From assembly GCA_018242505.1 (NCBI GenBank), contig JAFEBU010000013.1, positions 18,176-82,175 of the forward strand: a stretch of 64,000 nucleotides of DNA. Reading direction: 5' to 3'. Numbering within the stretch: the first letter of the stretch is position 1; every line of letters begins with the position of its first letter. Source of the DNA: Pseudomonadota bacterium (GTDB lineage Bacteria > Pseudomonadota > Alphaproteobacteria > Reyranellales > Reyranellaceae). Shown in pieces: positions 53,279 through 62,576 of this stretch. The translations under genes were made by a program, and so were the position numbers. The notes beneath the pieces were generated by a model. That model saw nothing but the letters and a program-made list of their open reading frames with translations, was not told where the DNA came from and searched no databases.

Positions 53279-55927
53279 CTAGAACTTGACCGTACCGACA
53301 AGGAAGACGCTACGTCCCGGCGCCACCATGATGAACGGTTGCGCACTCTGATAGAAGGAGTCGTAGTAGGTCTTGTCGAAGATGTTCTGGGCGTAGACCT
53401 TCACGCTCGCATGATCGCTGATCTTCGCTTCGGCAAAGAGGTCGAAGCGCCAGTAGGACGGCAGGACCGTGGGATTCGGCGGGTTCGGATAGGCAACGCC
53501 GCCATTGGCCGCCAGCAATGTGCCACCCAGTACCTGGGACCTATAGACAGCCTGCCCGCCGAGTTCCAGCCAGTCCAGCACCTTATACTTGGTCATCATG
53601 TTGAAGGATTGGTTGGCGATGTTAGCGAGACCAAGGCCGATATTCGTCGGCACGATCGAGTTCGTCACCCAGGTGTTCATGAGGACGAGACCACCCAGCA
53701 CGCTCCACTTGGGCGTGATTTTGCCGGCGACCTCGAAGTCGAGGCCCTGTACTCGATAGGACGCGCCGGCGACAATCTGACCGGACGTGTAACCGGGTAG
53801 GCCGGCCGGTGCCGTCTCGCGGGCGTTTGAGACGTCGGTCTGGAACGCTGCCGCGGTTGCCAGCAGATGCCGGTCGAAGAATTCCCACTTAGTACCGATC
53901 TCTATAGCCCGGCTGGTCTGCGGACCGAAGATCTGAGCGGAGTTCTGTGTTGGCGAAAAGCCGCCATACGAACTCGAGGTCGCATCCAACTCGCTACCGA
54001 CTGGATCGGCCGCCGTTGCATAGGCAACATAGACGCTAGCATTCGGCAGTGGCTTGACGGTGAGGCCAGCGTTCCAGCTGACGATTCCGAAATCGGCCGC
54101 GTTGTAAGCCGTATTGTTTGCAGAAGTGATGTGATAGTCGTCGAACCGTACACCGCCATTCACGAACACGAAATCATTGTAGTTCGCCGTTTCGATCAAG
54201 TAGACGGCGTTTGTATCGACGCTGTATCGTAGCGGGTTGCCCGTCAGGGAGGGCGAGCCCAAGCCGTAAAGATAGTTTGTCGGATTGTTAACGCTGACGA
54301 TCGGCGCACCCGTTGAACTGAAAAAAGCCGGCCCGGTTGTAAGCTCGGAAGTAAGCCCGGTATAGGTGTCGATGCTCACGCGCTCCCGCGAGAACTCCGC
54401 CCCTACGATCGTAGTATTTTTTACTGGCCCCGTGTTGAACTTGAAGGTGGCCTGAGGCTGATCGGCGATCACCCAGACGGGCTCGTAGCGGCTCTGCGCG
54501 TTGAGCTGCGTGTAACCGGAGAAATGGGTTGGCGTCGACGCGTAGGGTGCTGTAGGGCCCGATGCACTCGGATTCTCGGGAATTGTTCCAATGTAATTCA
54601 GCAGCGAATAGCTTGCTCGGAACTTGTTCTCGAGTGTGAGCCAATCGTTCGCCCGCCACTCGAGGTCGACCGTGCCCATATCCTGGGTGGTCTGCGTGAA
54701 GTCACGGTTGGTGATGCCGTAGTAGGTATACCGCGGCACACCCGTCTCCGTGACCGGCAGATGGGCCGGCTGATTGTAGGGCACACCGAAGTCGGGTAGG
54801 CCCCAGAGATAGGTATGCGAGTAGTCGGCTTTGATAGTGAAGTCGTCGGTTGGCTTGGCTGTCACCGCGAGGGCAACGCCCCACCGGTTATCGGTGGTAT
54901 CGTTGCGCCCGGCGACGTAGGCGCCCTGGCCCAGCGCATTGAGACGGACGGACACCTTGTCGTTGATGACCTGATTAAGGTCGGCGGTGGCACGCTTGGT
55001 GCCGTCAGTGCCGATCGTTCCTTCAGCGCGATAGAAGTTCTGGTCCGACGCTTCTTTGGTGACGATGTTGATCGCTCCGCCGGTCGTGCCGCGGCCGGCG
55101 AAGGACGAGGCCGGACCACGCAGGATCTCGACCTGCTCGGTGTTGAAGGTCTCGCGGATGCTGACGCCCGGATCGCGCACGCCATCGACGAAGATATCGT
55201 TGCGCGCGTCGAAGCCGCGGATGAAAAACCGATCACCGAACGCATTTCCGCCTTCTCCCGTGCCCAAAGTCACACCAGCGGTGGTTCGCGCGATCTCGCG
55301 AAGCGTAGTCGCGTTCTTGTCGTCCAGCGCTTCCTTGGTCAGGACCGTCACCGACCGCGGCGTGTCGAGAATGGGCTCGGAGAATTTCGAAGACGACAGG
55401 CGGTCGGCCTTGTACGGCGCTTGCGAATCGGCATAGGGATCGCCGCCGGGGGCGATGCTACCGCCCTGCACCTGCAGCGTCGGCAGCGTTGTCGCACCAC
55501 CGGCGACCGGTGCCGCCCTTGTGCCTCCAGAGGTTGGAGTACCCTCCAGTGTGATCGCGCTTGCCGAGGCGAACCGGTACGTGACGCCGGTCCCTTCGAG
55601 CATCCGACTCAGAGCCTGTCCCACGGTGTAATTACCTCTGATAGGTGGCGTCTGGCGCGGCGACGAGGCCACCCCTCCCGCCAAAATCTGCAGCCCAGTC
55701 TGCGCCGAGAGCGCGGCAATACCCTGCCCCAAGGGCAGCGAGGGGATATTCAAATTGTAAGTCTTTTCTGGGCCCGATGGCGGTTGAGGTGGGCTGGTCG
55801 GAGCGATCTGGGCCACGTCTTGGGCTAGTGCCGGCGAACCGAAGCCAACTGCGACGGAAGCTACCGCCAACACCCAAAGCGCAACTCCGCCTTTCAGCAC
55901 ACTCTTCTCAAGGGCAACGTGGCTCAC
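53279..55927 (-). CDS. TonB-dependent siderophore receptor with N-terminal STN domain
   Basis: An 882-residue outer-membrane receptor starting at GTG 55927 with GGGGAG upstream. It has a signal peptide (ALWVLAVASVAVGFGSPALA), then an STN domain (LNIPSLPLGQGIAALSAQTG to VTYRFASASAITLEG), then the plug (FSEPILDTPRSVTVLTKEALDDKNATTLREIA, RFFIRGFDARNDIFVDGVRD). The barrel ends in a terminal Phe (VGTVKF). The signalling domain has no sigma/FecR pair next to it. It is the first gene of a unit with piuC, exbB, exbD, tonB and fur, so it probably imports a catecholate-type siderophore; the type is inferred from piuC linkage. Confidence 0.92.
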   Translation of the reverse strand: MSHVALEKSVLKGGVALWVLAVASVAVGFGSPALAQDVAQIAPTSPPQPPSGPEKTYNLNIPSLPLGQGIAALSAQTGLQILAGGVASSPRQTPPIRGNYTVGQALSRMLEGTGVTYRFASASAITLEGTPTSGGTRAAPVAGGATTLPTLQVQGGSIAPGGDPYADSQAPYKADRLSSSKFSEPILDTPRSVTVLTKEALDDKNATTLREIARTTAGVTLGTGEGGNAFGDRFFIRGFDARNDIFVDGVRDPGVSIRETFNTEQVEILRGPASSFAGRGTTGGAINIVTKEASDQNFYRAEGTIGTDGTKRATADLNQVINDKVSVRLNALGQGAYVAGRNDTTDNRWGVALAVTAKPTDDFTIKADYSHTYLWGLPDFGVPYNQPAHLPVTETGVPRYTYYGITNRDFTQTTQDMGTVDLEWRANDWLTLENKFRASYSLLNYIGTIPENPSASGPTAPYASTPTHFSGYTQLNAQSRYEPVWVIADQPQATFKFNTGPVKNTTIVGAEFSRERVSIDTYTGLTSELTTGPAFFSSTGAPIVSVNNPTNYLYGLGSPSLTGNPLRYSVDTNAVYLIETANYNDFVFVNGGVRFDDYHITSANNTAYNAADFGIVSWNAGLTVKPLPNASVYVAYATAADPVGSELDATSSSYGGFSPTQNSAQIFGPQTSRAIEIGTKWEFFDRHLLATAAAFQTDVSNARETAPAGLPGYTSGQIVAGASYRVQGLDFEVAGKITPKWSVLGGLVLMNTWVTNSIVPTNIGLGLANIANQSFNMMTKYKVLDWLELGGQAVYRSQVLGGTLLAANGGVAYPNPPNPTVLPSYWRFDLFAEAKISDHASVKVYAQNIFDKTYYDSFYQSAQPFIMVAPGRSVFLVGTVKF

Positions 55928-56039
55928 GCGAATCTCCCCAATATCAACTCACCATCGCCCAAGTTTTCTCACATTTTCTCCCTAATCGCAATTAAGAGTC
56001 ATTCACATAAGCAATGTTCATTACGCATAGGTAGATTTT

Positions 56040-56057
56040 ATGTCGCATTTGCAACAT
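56040..56057. promoter_or_regulatory. 18-bp palindrome ATGTCGCATTTGCAACAT
   Basis: ATGT/ACAT arms and inner GCA/TGC arms form an imperfect dyad centred on TT. It lies about 115 bases upstream of the receptor start and 230 before the regulator. It is a good operator candidate for an iron or RpiR-type regulator. Confidence 0.4.
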
Positions 56058-56254
56058 ATAACAAACACACCTCAAAGGTGGATAGATTAGGTTTTTTTTG
56101 TATTTTTAGGCCCTTCGGTCAGCTGCACTTTTCATTCAGGGTGAGGAAGTCCTCATGATTGGAGTACCGATTGCTACAAATTGGGATATCTCATATTGCA
56201 TTTACTACTAAACACGGATAAGTTATTCGAGTGGCGTTGTGTGCGGTTTTCGAG

Positions 56255-56284
56255 CACCCTCCCCACCTTCCAACGGTGAGGGTG
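56255..56284. promoter_or_regulatory. Hairpin at the RpiR-gene ribosome site
   Basis: CACCCTC (56255-56261) pairs with GAGGGTG (56278-56284) across a 16-base loop. The 3' arm is the likely ribosome site of the RpiR-type gene whose GTG is at 56289. Pairing would hide it. Confidence 0.35.
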
Positions 56285-56288
56285 GCGG

Positions 56289-57236
56289 GTGAGGTTTGTG
56301 GTCTTCGAAGATCGAATTGCGTTTTATATTGAGCAGCTGAAGCCAGCCGAACAGCGTGTAGCACGCACTCTCTTAGCTGAACGGGAACAAGTGCTTGTTG
56401 CGTCTGCAGCCTCATTGGCGCTCAAGGCCAAGACGAGCGATGCCACTGTCGTCAGGACCGTTCGTCGCCTTGGATACGCAGGCATGGATGATCTTCGCCA
56501 TCAGCTGGCAGCAGAGCTGGGGCAAAGTCTCACAATCGCCGATCGGTTAGTGAGGACCCTGCACAAGGTCGGGGACGAGACCGCTAGTGCTTTTAATGTT
56601 ACGTTGGACATCCATCGTGACTCGATCGAACAGCTTCGGCGTGAAATCACATCCGATACGTTCGGTAAGGCTGTAAAGCTCATCCGTTCGGCTAGGCGGA
56701 TCGCAATCTTTGGTATCGGACCGTCCGGTGCAATCGTTGACTATTTTGCAACGCAATTGCGGCGCTTCGGCTTTGACGCAAGCTGCCTATCCAATACGGG
56801 GCTGCTTTTCGCCGACGATTTGCATCAGCTGCGTCCTCATACCGTATTGATTGTCCTCGCCTATACCAATGTCTATCGTGAGGTCTCAGCTCTCCTGAGC
56901 GAGGCCACTCGGCTCAAGTTGAAGAGCGTGCTTTTGACAGACACTCTCGCCAATAAGCTAAGGGGCAAAGTCGACCTTGTCCTTCCGGTCGCACGAGGCA
57001 GGGTCGACATGCTGAGCATGCACACGGCGACACTCGGTCTTATAGAGGCGCTGCTCGTCGGCATCGCCTCCAAGAAGTCGAAAACAACTGTCCAAAATCT
57101 TGAGGCACTCAACATTCTGCGCGAACAGTTGGTCGGCCGACCGATTGCCCTTCCCATTAAGCAAGATTCCGCACGCGGTCGCGAAATCGTAGCCGCCAAT
57201 AGAAGGGAGCCTGCCCCTCGATCTGGTGAAAGTTGA
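56289..57236 (+). CDS. MurR/RpiR family transcriptional regulator
   Basis: A 315-residue regulator with an N-terminal RpiR helix-turn-helix (EQVLVASAASLALKAKTSDATVVRTVRRLGY) and a C-terminal SIS domain (ARRIAIFGIGPSGAIVDYFATQL, HTVLIVLAYTNVYREVSALLSEA). SIS domains bind phosphosugars, so its presence beside an iron receptor is unusual. It starts at GTG 56289. Known iron-linked relatives (PiuR/HmuQ-like) could be precedents but I could not verify. The target may be the divergent receptor operon. Confidence 0.85.
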   Translation: MRFVVFEDRIAFYIEQLKPAEQRVARTLLAEREQVLVASAASLALKAKTSDATVVRTVRRLGYAGMDDLRHQLAAELGQSLTIADRLVRTLHKVGDETASAFNVTLDIHRDSIEQLRREITSDTFGKAVKLIRSARRIAIFGIGPSGAIVDYFATQLRRFGFDASCLSNTGLLFADDLHQLRPHTVLIVLAYTNVYREVSALLSEATRLKLKSVLLTDTLANKLRGKVDLVLPVARGRVDMLSMHTATLGLIEALLVGIASKKSKTTVQNLEALNILREQLVGRPIALPIKQDSARGREIVAANRREPAPRSGES

Positions 57237-57621
57237 ACGATTGTCGAGACATACGAGGACGCCGGCGCGCGAGCTCAAAATCAGAAACGAGGAGCGTCGC
57301 TCGCGGAGTCTACTTCTTCACGGAGGCCTATCAAACGTTCGATCATGGGCTGCTCAGCGCCAGATCGACAGCCAGGTACTCCGTCATTACACCGCGGTCC
57401 TCACCGAATGGGTGCCCCGCTCCTCCCTGCCGCCAACAGCAACAGTGTGATCTACCAGGCGACGCGCCTTACAGCTTTCCGATTCGTAGGTTTCCATAGA
57501 GGCTGTGCTGATTCACGCCGCCAACAAGCGTGGCGTCACGAGGAGGGCCCTGGCCGAATGGAGCTGAACCGGAGCGACATGATGCCAAAGGCGACTTCGC
57601 CGCATCGAAGGTCGAGGCTCC
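57237..57621. other. No gene recognised
   Basis: About 385 bases of mixed composition between the RpiR-type gene and hmuS (convergent). Open frames are short and have no domains. Confidence 0.4.
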
Positions 57622-58671
57622 TCACGGAATAGCCTGCTTCTCGAGCATCGCGATCAGGGCACGCCAAGGCTTGAGTTCCGGCTGGCCGGGCTTGCGCGCC
57701 CCGAACATCAGAAGGATGGTGCGGCCACGCGCGTCGAACGCTTCGATCGAGGTGATGACTCCATCCTCGGTCGGCTTGCGCACCGAAAAGACATGCGCCA
57801 CCCCCAGCTCGTTCAAATGCAGACTGAAGGTCGGATCAAGCACGTTGAACCAGCCACGAGTCTCGACCAACCGCCGGATCGGCCCGGTATGAATCTGGAT
57901 GCACCCTCTCGAACTGACAAAGATCATGATCGGAAGGTGTTGTTCGCTGGCCGCTTCCAGGGCAGCACGCAACGCGCGCGCCGGCAACTCGCGCGCAAAT
58001 TCGCTACCGACCAACCGCAGCGCCTGCAGCCGGCCAATATTGAATTTGCCCAGCATACCGAAGAAGTCGTGCGTATCGTTCAAGGCCCGCCAGGCAATGC
58101 GCAAACCCTCGATATCGATCTCGCTGTCGGGTCGGTCGATTGTGTCCGGCTTGCGTGGCGCCAGGGCGAACGGAGCCGGCCGGGTGACTGTGTGCCGCGC
58201 AATCAGTGCGTAAAAAGCATCGCGGTCGGTCTCGTCGGTCGCGTAGATCTTGTGCACCGCTTCACCCGATGCATCAAAGAACTGCAGGCTGAGCCGCTCG
58301 GCGCTCTTCGACGACTCGCGCACGGCAAATCCCAGCCGCCACTGGCCGAGGAAGAGACGCAGATCGATATCGGAACCAAGGACCAATCCATGGGGACCGC
58401 TCACCTGAACAGTCTCGAAGCACCCATGCCGCTCGTGCACGCAATGCTCGTTGCGGGTGAGGCACATAACTCGGCCGACCGAGGGCATCTCGGCCAGCAA
58501 CGTCCGCCAATCGGCGGCCAGCGGCGTTGCCGTCGTCCCGATCCCCAGCGCCACCAATTCAGCTTCACTGACGCCCAGCGTCACAGCAGCATCACGAACC
58601 CGCAGGGCCGGCTTTGCATCACGCAAACGGATCCACCGTCTGGCAAGATCGGAGTTGGGCGTGAAGAGCAT
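57622..58671 (-). CDS. hmuS: Hemin-degrading factor HmuS
   Basis: About 349 residues, the normal length for HemS/ChuS/HmuS proteins. The two tandem structurally repeated halves are visible: the first around NEHCVHERHGCFETV and SDIDLRLFLGQWRLGFAV, the second around ELPARALRAALEAASEQHLPIMIFVSSRGCIQIHTG. It binds heme in the cytoplasm and carries out or assists degradation. ATG 58671 is chosen because GGAG lies just upstream; ATG 58686 is in frame. No heme receptor or hmuTUV genes are in the window, so they may lie elsewhere. Confidence 0.9.
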   Translation of the reverse strand: MLFTPNSDLARRWIRLRDAKPALRVRDAAVTLGVSEAELVALGIGTTATPLAADWRTLLAEMPSVGRVMCLTRNEHCVHERHGCFETVQVSGPHGLVLGSDIDLRLFLGQWRLGFAVRESSKSAERLSLQFFDASGEAVHKIYATDETDRDAFYALIARHTVTRPAPFALAPRKPDTIDRPDSEIDIEGLRIAWRALNDTHDFFGMLGKFNIGRLQALRLVGSEFARELPARALRAALEAASEQHLPIMIFVSSRGCIQIHTGPIRRLVETRGWFNVLDPTFSLHLNELGVAHVFSVRKPTEDGVITSIEAFDARGRTILLMFGARKPGQPELKPWRALIAMLEKQAIP

Positions 58672-58931
58672 GGCCGCTCCTTCCATGGTTTCCCCGGCGA
58701 GGACAATCTTTACCCCTCCAGCCCGATGCCCCGGTCCCGGCCAAGACCGTAGAGGGAAGCGCCATCGGCACCCAGCCCCGTGCCGATGGCGCAGGCAGCT
58801 TCGAAAGGGAGATAGCCGAAACTGCCAATCAGGTGATCGCGGAAGTCGAAGCCGACCAGAAAGAGATGCCTGCAGGGGGATTGATCTGTGCTGTGTAGAT
58901 ATTGCAAGTAATTATTAATTGCATATTATGT

Positions 58932-59332
58932 TTGGCATCGTCAACTGCGATTGGACGGCCGCCCATGAACAATCCTTCGGAGCGAAGGCTCGCTTCCGCC
59001 CCAGCCGCATCTCGGCTTCAAGCGCGCCGGCCTGATTGAAGTGCTGCCGGACTTCTCGATCGCGATGGATGCTTTGCTGTTCGGTACCCAACGCACCTTG
59101 CATATCCATCTGCCACCCTGTTCAAAAGTCAGCAGCGATGAAGCCACAGTGGTCGCTTTGTGTGGCTTGCGCAAAGTGACCACGATGGGCCGTTCATGGC
59201 GTCACTCGACCGCTTGATGGCGCCGACCGCATCGCGTGTGGCCGGCATCCGCCTCAAGGCCTTCGCCGTCACCCTTGGCCGGGCCGGTTTGCGACTCTCC
59301 CCTCCCCCAGGGGAAGCTGGTGCTCGCCTCAA
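58932..59332 (+). pseudogene. Fragment of an unidentified gene, frameshifted
   Basis: Reading PHLGFKRAGLIEVLPDFSIAMDALLFGTQRTLHIHLPP to VVALCG, then changing frame to LAQSDHDGPFMASLDRLMAPTASRVAGIRLKAFAVTLGRAGLRL, gives a continuous protein-like sequence. The family is not recognised. The 5' end is missing or lies upstream. It is probably a pseudogene near the heme locus. Confidence 0.35.
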
Positions 59333-59515
59333 CTGATATGACGTTGCTGGCGCAAGGCAAACAGCCACCTCCGGCCCCATCTGCCCACTGATCGATTAGC
59401 TCTCTAAGTCTGCTGATCGGTAACGGGTATGCATGATGTAGGTCGTCCATGCTCGACAGTCCCCGATTTTCGGCGGTGATGCCTTTGCCTCCTGAAGCAT
59501 CGCTCCTACCTGTCG

Positions 59516-60865
59516 TCAGCGGCTTATATGGCGATCACGTAAGTCACTGGATGAGGCTGGCGAGGCCAATGGGAAAGTCACTCTAGCAATGACGCCACCA
59601 CTAATCCGGTTCTCGATAGAAAGGGCAAATGAATAGCGGTCGGCAACAGCCTTCGCGATCGATAATCCCAACCCCGCCCCTTCTATGTCATTCGGAGCTG
59701 CTCGGAAGAAGCGATCGTAAATGCGAGGCAACGCGTCGGCCGCGATGCCACTTCCGCGGTCGCGAATCTCGACGAACGCTTTGGATTCGCTAATATTCAA
59801 ACGCGCGTCGATGCTACTGTTGGCAGGACTGTAACGCACTGCGTTGTCCACGAGAACGGACAATAGGGTTGTTAGATCGACCGACGATACCAGTATTGTC
59901 GCGGTTGTTTCAGCATCTACAACAAAATCAATGTTCCGACTTGAGGCCGCTGGAACAAGACCAGCGATCACCTCTAGAAGCATTTCCCTTAGATCAGCGG
60001 TAGAGGACGACGCTCCTTCCGGTCCCGTCTCGACCTCGGCCAGCTTTAGCAATTGGTCAGCCAGCGAGCGTGCACGGCGCACCGCCTGATGGAGCTCGGG
60101 AATGAGCTCGCCTTCCACCGCCTCTGAAGTTCGGTTCACTCTCTCCGAAAGCGTGTCTGTCAAAATCTGCAGCGCTGTGAGTGGCGTACGCAATTCATGC
60201 GCAGCATCCGATACAAAGTGGCGCTGTTGCACGATCGCCGCCGTCTGTCGCGCAAGAAGCTGGTTCATAGCCTTGATGAATGGCTTCATCTCTTCTGGCA
60301 TGCCATCAAGCGGAAGGGCTTTGGTGGTCTTCAGGCTGCGTGCCAAGATTTTCTCGCTAGTCTCATCGAGATGTTGAAACAAACGACCTAAGGCCAGGGC
60401 CACCAAAAGCCAGACTATGGGAAGCGCAGCGAAGATGGGTAAAGCTGCACTGAGTGCAAGATGTTGCGCTACCTCGTCGCGAACCTCCTGACGCTGCGAG
60501 ATTTGGACTGTTCTACCATCACCCTGGAGGGTAAAAACTCTCCACGGCGTACCATCGATCGTTAAACTAACGAAGTCGCTCGATCTCTGCTGCGGAATCT
60601 GCAACTCGCTGTTGCTATGAATAAGATGCCCCGCATCATCCCAGACCTGCACTACGATCTCGTCTTCTGGATCATACTGAATCAACGGTGACGACTTCGC
60701 AGACGCACTCGGCTCAAAGTGGATCGCCATTTGTGCCACCAGGCCATCAAAGACAAAGTTGGCCTCTTCGCGGCCCATCATGTAAGCGACACCAGCTGAT
60801 ACCAAGCTAATGGTTAGCAAGGCTGCCGCCGTCCAGATTAGAACTGTCAGCCGGATAGACCTCAT
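59516..60865 (-). CDS. Sensor histidine kinase
   Basis: A membrane-bound kinase of about 449 residues. The first membrane helix is LTVLIWTAAALLTISLVSAGVAYM, a periplasmic domain follows, and a second helix is LALSAALPIFAALPIVWLLVALAL. The dimerisation box is HFVSDAAHELRTPLTALQ with the phosphoacceptor His. The ATP boxes are LVDNAVRYSPANSSI, DRGSGIAADALPRIYDRFFR and GAGLGLSIAKAVAD. The ATG overlaps the response-regulator stop (ATGA). The QseC/TctE-type layout suggests sensing of a metal, tricarboxylate or similar ligand. Confidence 0.93.
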   Translation of the reverse strand: MRSIRLTVLIWTAAALLTISLVSAGVAYMMGREEANFVFDGLVAQMAIHFEPSASAKSSPLIQYDPEDEIVVQVWDDAGHLIHSNSELQIPQQRSSDFVSLTIDGTPWRVFTLQGDGRTVQISQRQEVRDEVAQHLALSAALPIFAALPIVWLLVALALGRLFQHLDETSEKILARSLKTTKALPLDGMPEEMKPFIKAMNQLLARQTAAIVQQRHFVSDAAHELRTPLTALQILTDTLSERVNRTSEAVEGELIPELHQAVRRARSLADQLLKLAEVETGPEGASSSTADLREMLLEVIAGLVPAASSRNIDFVVDAETTATILVSSVDLTTLLSVLVDNAVRYSPANSSIDARLNISESKAFVEIRDRGSGIAADALPRIYDRFFRAAPNDIEGAGLGLSIAKAVADRYSFALSIENRISGGVIARVTFPLASPASSSDLRDRHISR

Positions 60866-61527
60866 GGTGCAGTACGCATCACAAGCCATCCAGCGCCGCG
60901 GACGTTGCGGATGATCTCTCTGTCGAACTTGCGGCGAATACTATGAATCAGGACGTCGACGGCATTGCTGTCGATTTCATCGGGACTGAGGTAGATCTCG
61001 CTCTCAATTGCTTTCCGTGAGACGATTTTTCCAGCTTGGCATGAGAGGACCTGCAACAACGCGAACTCGCGTGTGGGTAATCGGATCGACTTGCCTCGAT
61101 AGCTTGCGATATGTGTAGCAAGATCAATGGTTATCTCGCCTGCCGTCATCACCGAGTGTGGGCGCTCCTGATGCCGACGCAAGACGGCTCGAATACGCGC
61201 GAACAGTTCTTGAAGCGCAAATGGCTTCACAATGTAGTCATCGGCGCCAAGATCGAGGACTGCTACGCGACTCGCAATTTCGGCACGGGCGGTGATGACC
61301 AGGACGGGCGTATCGATCTGTTCCTCTCTCGCTGCCCGAAGAAGGTCGACGCCAGACTGGCCAGGAATTCCGAGATCGAGAAGTACGGCCGCGTGATCTT
61401 GCCGACGCCAGGCCTCTATGCCTTCTTGGCTATTGCGCACCCATTCAACGAGTATGCCCTGCTCATGGAACGCTCGTGTGAGCGCCTGGCCAATCATCGG
61501 GTCATCTTCAATGAGGAGTAGGCGCAT
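60862..61527 (-). CDS. OmpR-family response regulator
   Basis: A 221-residue regulator. The receiver domain has the phosphoacceptor Asp in AAVLLDLGIPGQSG, VITARAEI and the lysine segment YIVKPFALQEL. The winged-helix output domain reads LPTREFALLQVLSCQAGKIVSRKAIESEIY and NAVDVLIHSIRRKFD. It is the first gene of the pair with the kinase, and divergent from the Fur-like gene at 61671. The targets may include the TonB or heme genes nearby. Confidence 0.93.
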   Translation of the reverse strand: MRLLLIEDDPMIGQALTRAFHEQGILVEWVRNSQEGIEAWRRQDHAAVLLDLGIPGQSGVDLLRAAREEQIDTPVLVITARAEIASRVAVLDLGADDYIVKPFALQELFARIRAVLRRHQERPHSVMTAGEITIDLATHIASYRGKSIRLPTREFALLQVLSCQAGKIVSRKAIESEIYLSPDEIDSNAVDVLIHSIRRKFDREIIRNVRGAGWLVMRTAP

Positions 61528-61670
61528 TTGAGGTCAGAGATTATCAGCTAAATGAGTAAACACTAATCTTCTCCACTCACCAGTGAGCAGTTGATAATTT
61601 ATTTGCGCCACACCGTCGCGATATGAATGGAGGTCGTTCTTACCAGATCGCGTCATGCTAGCAGGCACGC

Positions 61671-62096
61671 GTGGCATCGAATGAAAAGCGCTTCGATGAG
61701 CTGTGCGCCAAAGCGGGTCTTCGCTATTCACGAGCGGTACATGCCGTTATGACAGCCTTGTCCACGGTCGAGACTCCGCTCACGACCTCTGACGTCCACC
61801 GTATCGCCCGAAGGCGCGGTCATCGGCTTTCCTTGAAGACGGCCTACCACTTGTTGAAGGCGCTCGTGGCCGGTGGTGCTGTCGAACGCTATGACTTTGG
61901 CGATGGTGTTTCTCGTTACGCTCTTCGCACCGAGTTCGCGCGGGGACATATCATTGATGTGACAGACAGTACTGTGATTACATTCACGGATATGGAGCTC
62001 AGCGCTCAAGTGTCGAAGGTGGCTGAAAGCTTGGGTTATCGACTAATCCGCTACCGCTTGGTCATTTATGGTAAGGTCAAGTCCAGGCCTCGATGA
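61671..62096 (+). CDS. Divergent Fur-family regulator lacking most metal ligands
   Basis: A 141-residue Fur-like protein starting at GTG 61671. The helix-turn-helix region (RYSRAVHAVMTALSTVETPLTTSDVHRIA, then RLSLKTAYHLLKALVAGGAVERYDFGDG) is kept. The usual HHDHL metal site is reduced to FARGHIIDV, and no CxxC is present. Only one His remains where three or more residues normally bind metal. It may respond to something other than Fe(II). It lies beside a two-component system and TonB2-ExbBD genes. Confidence 0.75.
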   Translation: MASNEKRFDELCAKAGLRYSRAVHAVMTALSTVETPLTTSDVHRIARRRGHRLSLKTAYHLLKALVAGGAVERYDFGDGVSRYALRTEFARGHIIDVTDSTVITFTDMELSAQVSKVAESLGYRLIRYRLVIYGKVKSRPR

Positions 62097-62144
62097 CCGC
62101 ACCCTAAGAAGCATCGCTTACCCCTGCTGCCGTAGGTTCTCTGG

Positions 62145-62561
62145 TTATTTCACCGGCTCACTGACGAAGGCCACCTTGCTGAGGCCTGCCTTGGAGGCGT
62201 CAGCCAGCATCTCGGCGACATAGCGATAGGGCACGCTCTGATCGGCCCGCAGATAAACCTCGGGCTGCGGCCGCTTCTCGCCCTCCTCGATGAAGCGCTG
62301 CGCCGCCTCCTCGCGGGTCAGACGCTCGCCGTTCCAGAACAGCGCACCTGTTCCATCGATCGCAAACTCGATCTTGTCGGGCTTGTGAACGTCGGTATTG
62401 GACGTCGCCTTGGGCAGGTCGAGCTTCACCGCATTGGTAAGCAGCGGCGCGGTGACGATGAAGATCACGAGCAGGACCAGCACGACGTCGATCAACGGCA
62501 CCATGTTGATCTCGGCCATGGGCTGGGACGACGATTTGCGGTCGAAGCTGCCGAACGCCAT
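62145..62561 (-). CDS. exbD: Biopolymer transport protein ExbD (second copy)
   Basis: A 138-residue ExbD/TolR protein with the membrane helix INMVPLIDVVLVLLVIFIVTAPL holding the catalytic Asp, and a periplasmic domain with SVPYRYVAEMLADASKAGLSKVAFV. It follows exbB by 15 bases. Together with tonB at the window edge it makes a second energy system. Confidence 0.93.
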   Translation of the reverse strand: MAFGSFDRKSSSQPMAEINMVPLIDVVLVLLVIFIVTAPLLTNAVKLDLPKATSNTDVHKPDKIEFAIDGTGALFWNGERLTREEAAQRFIEEGEKRPQPEVYLRADQSVPYRYVAEMLADASKAGLSKVAFVSEPVK

Positions 62562-62576
62562 GACGATTCTCCTGTC

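Larger units (their letters stand above)
55928..56288. other. AT-rich divergent intergenic region
   Basis: About 360 bases with no gene, between the receptor and the RpiR-type regulator. It contains an 18-bp palindrome (56040-56057), a T-rich stretch after a 5-3-5 CACCT/AGGTG hairpin (56068-56080), and a 7-bp stem just before the regulator start. It probably holds promoters and operators for both genes. Confidence 0.5.

Noticed and set aside
56068..56105. Rho-independent terminator at the CACCT/AGGTG hairpin and T-run
   Set aside because: The stem is only 5 bp, the T-run is about 10 bases away, and no gene ends there on either strand.
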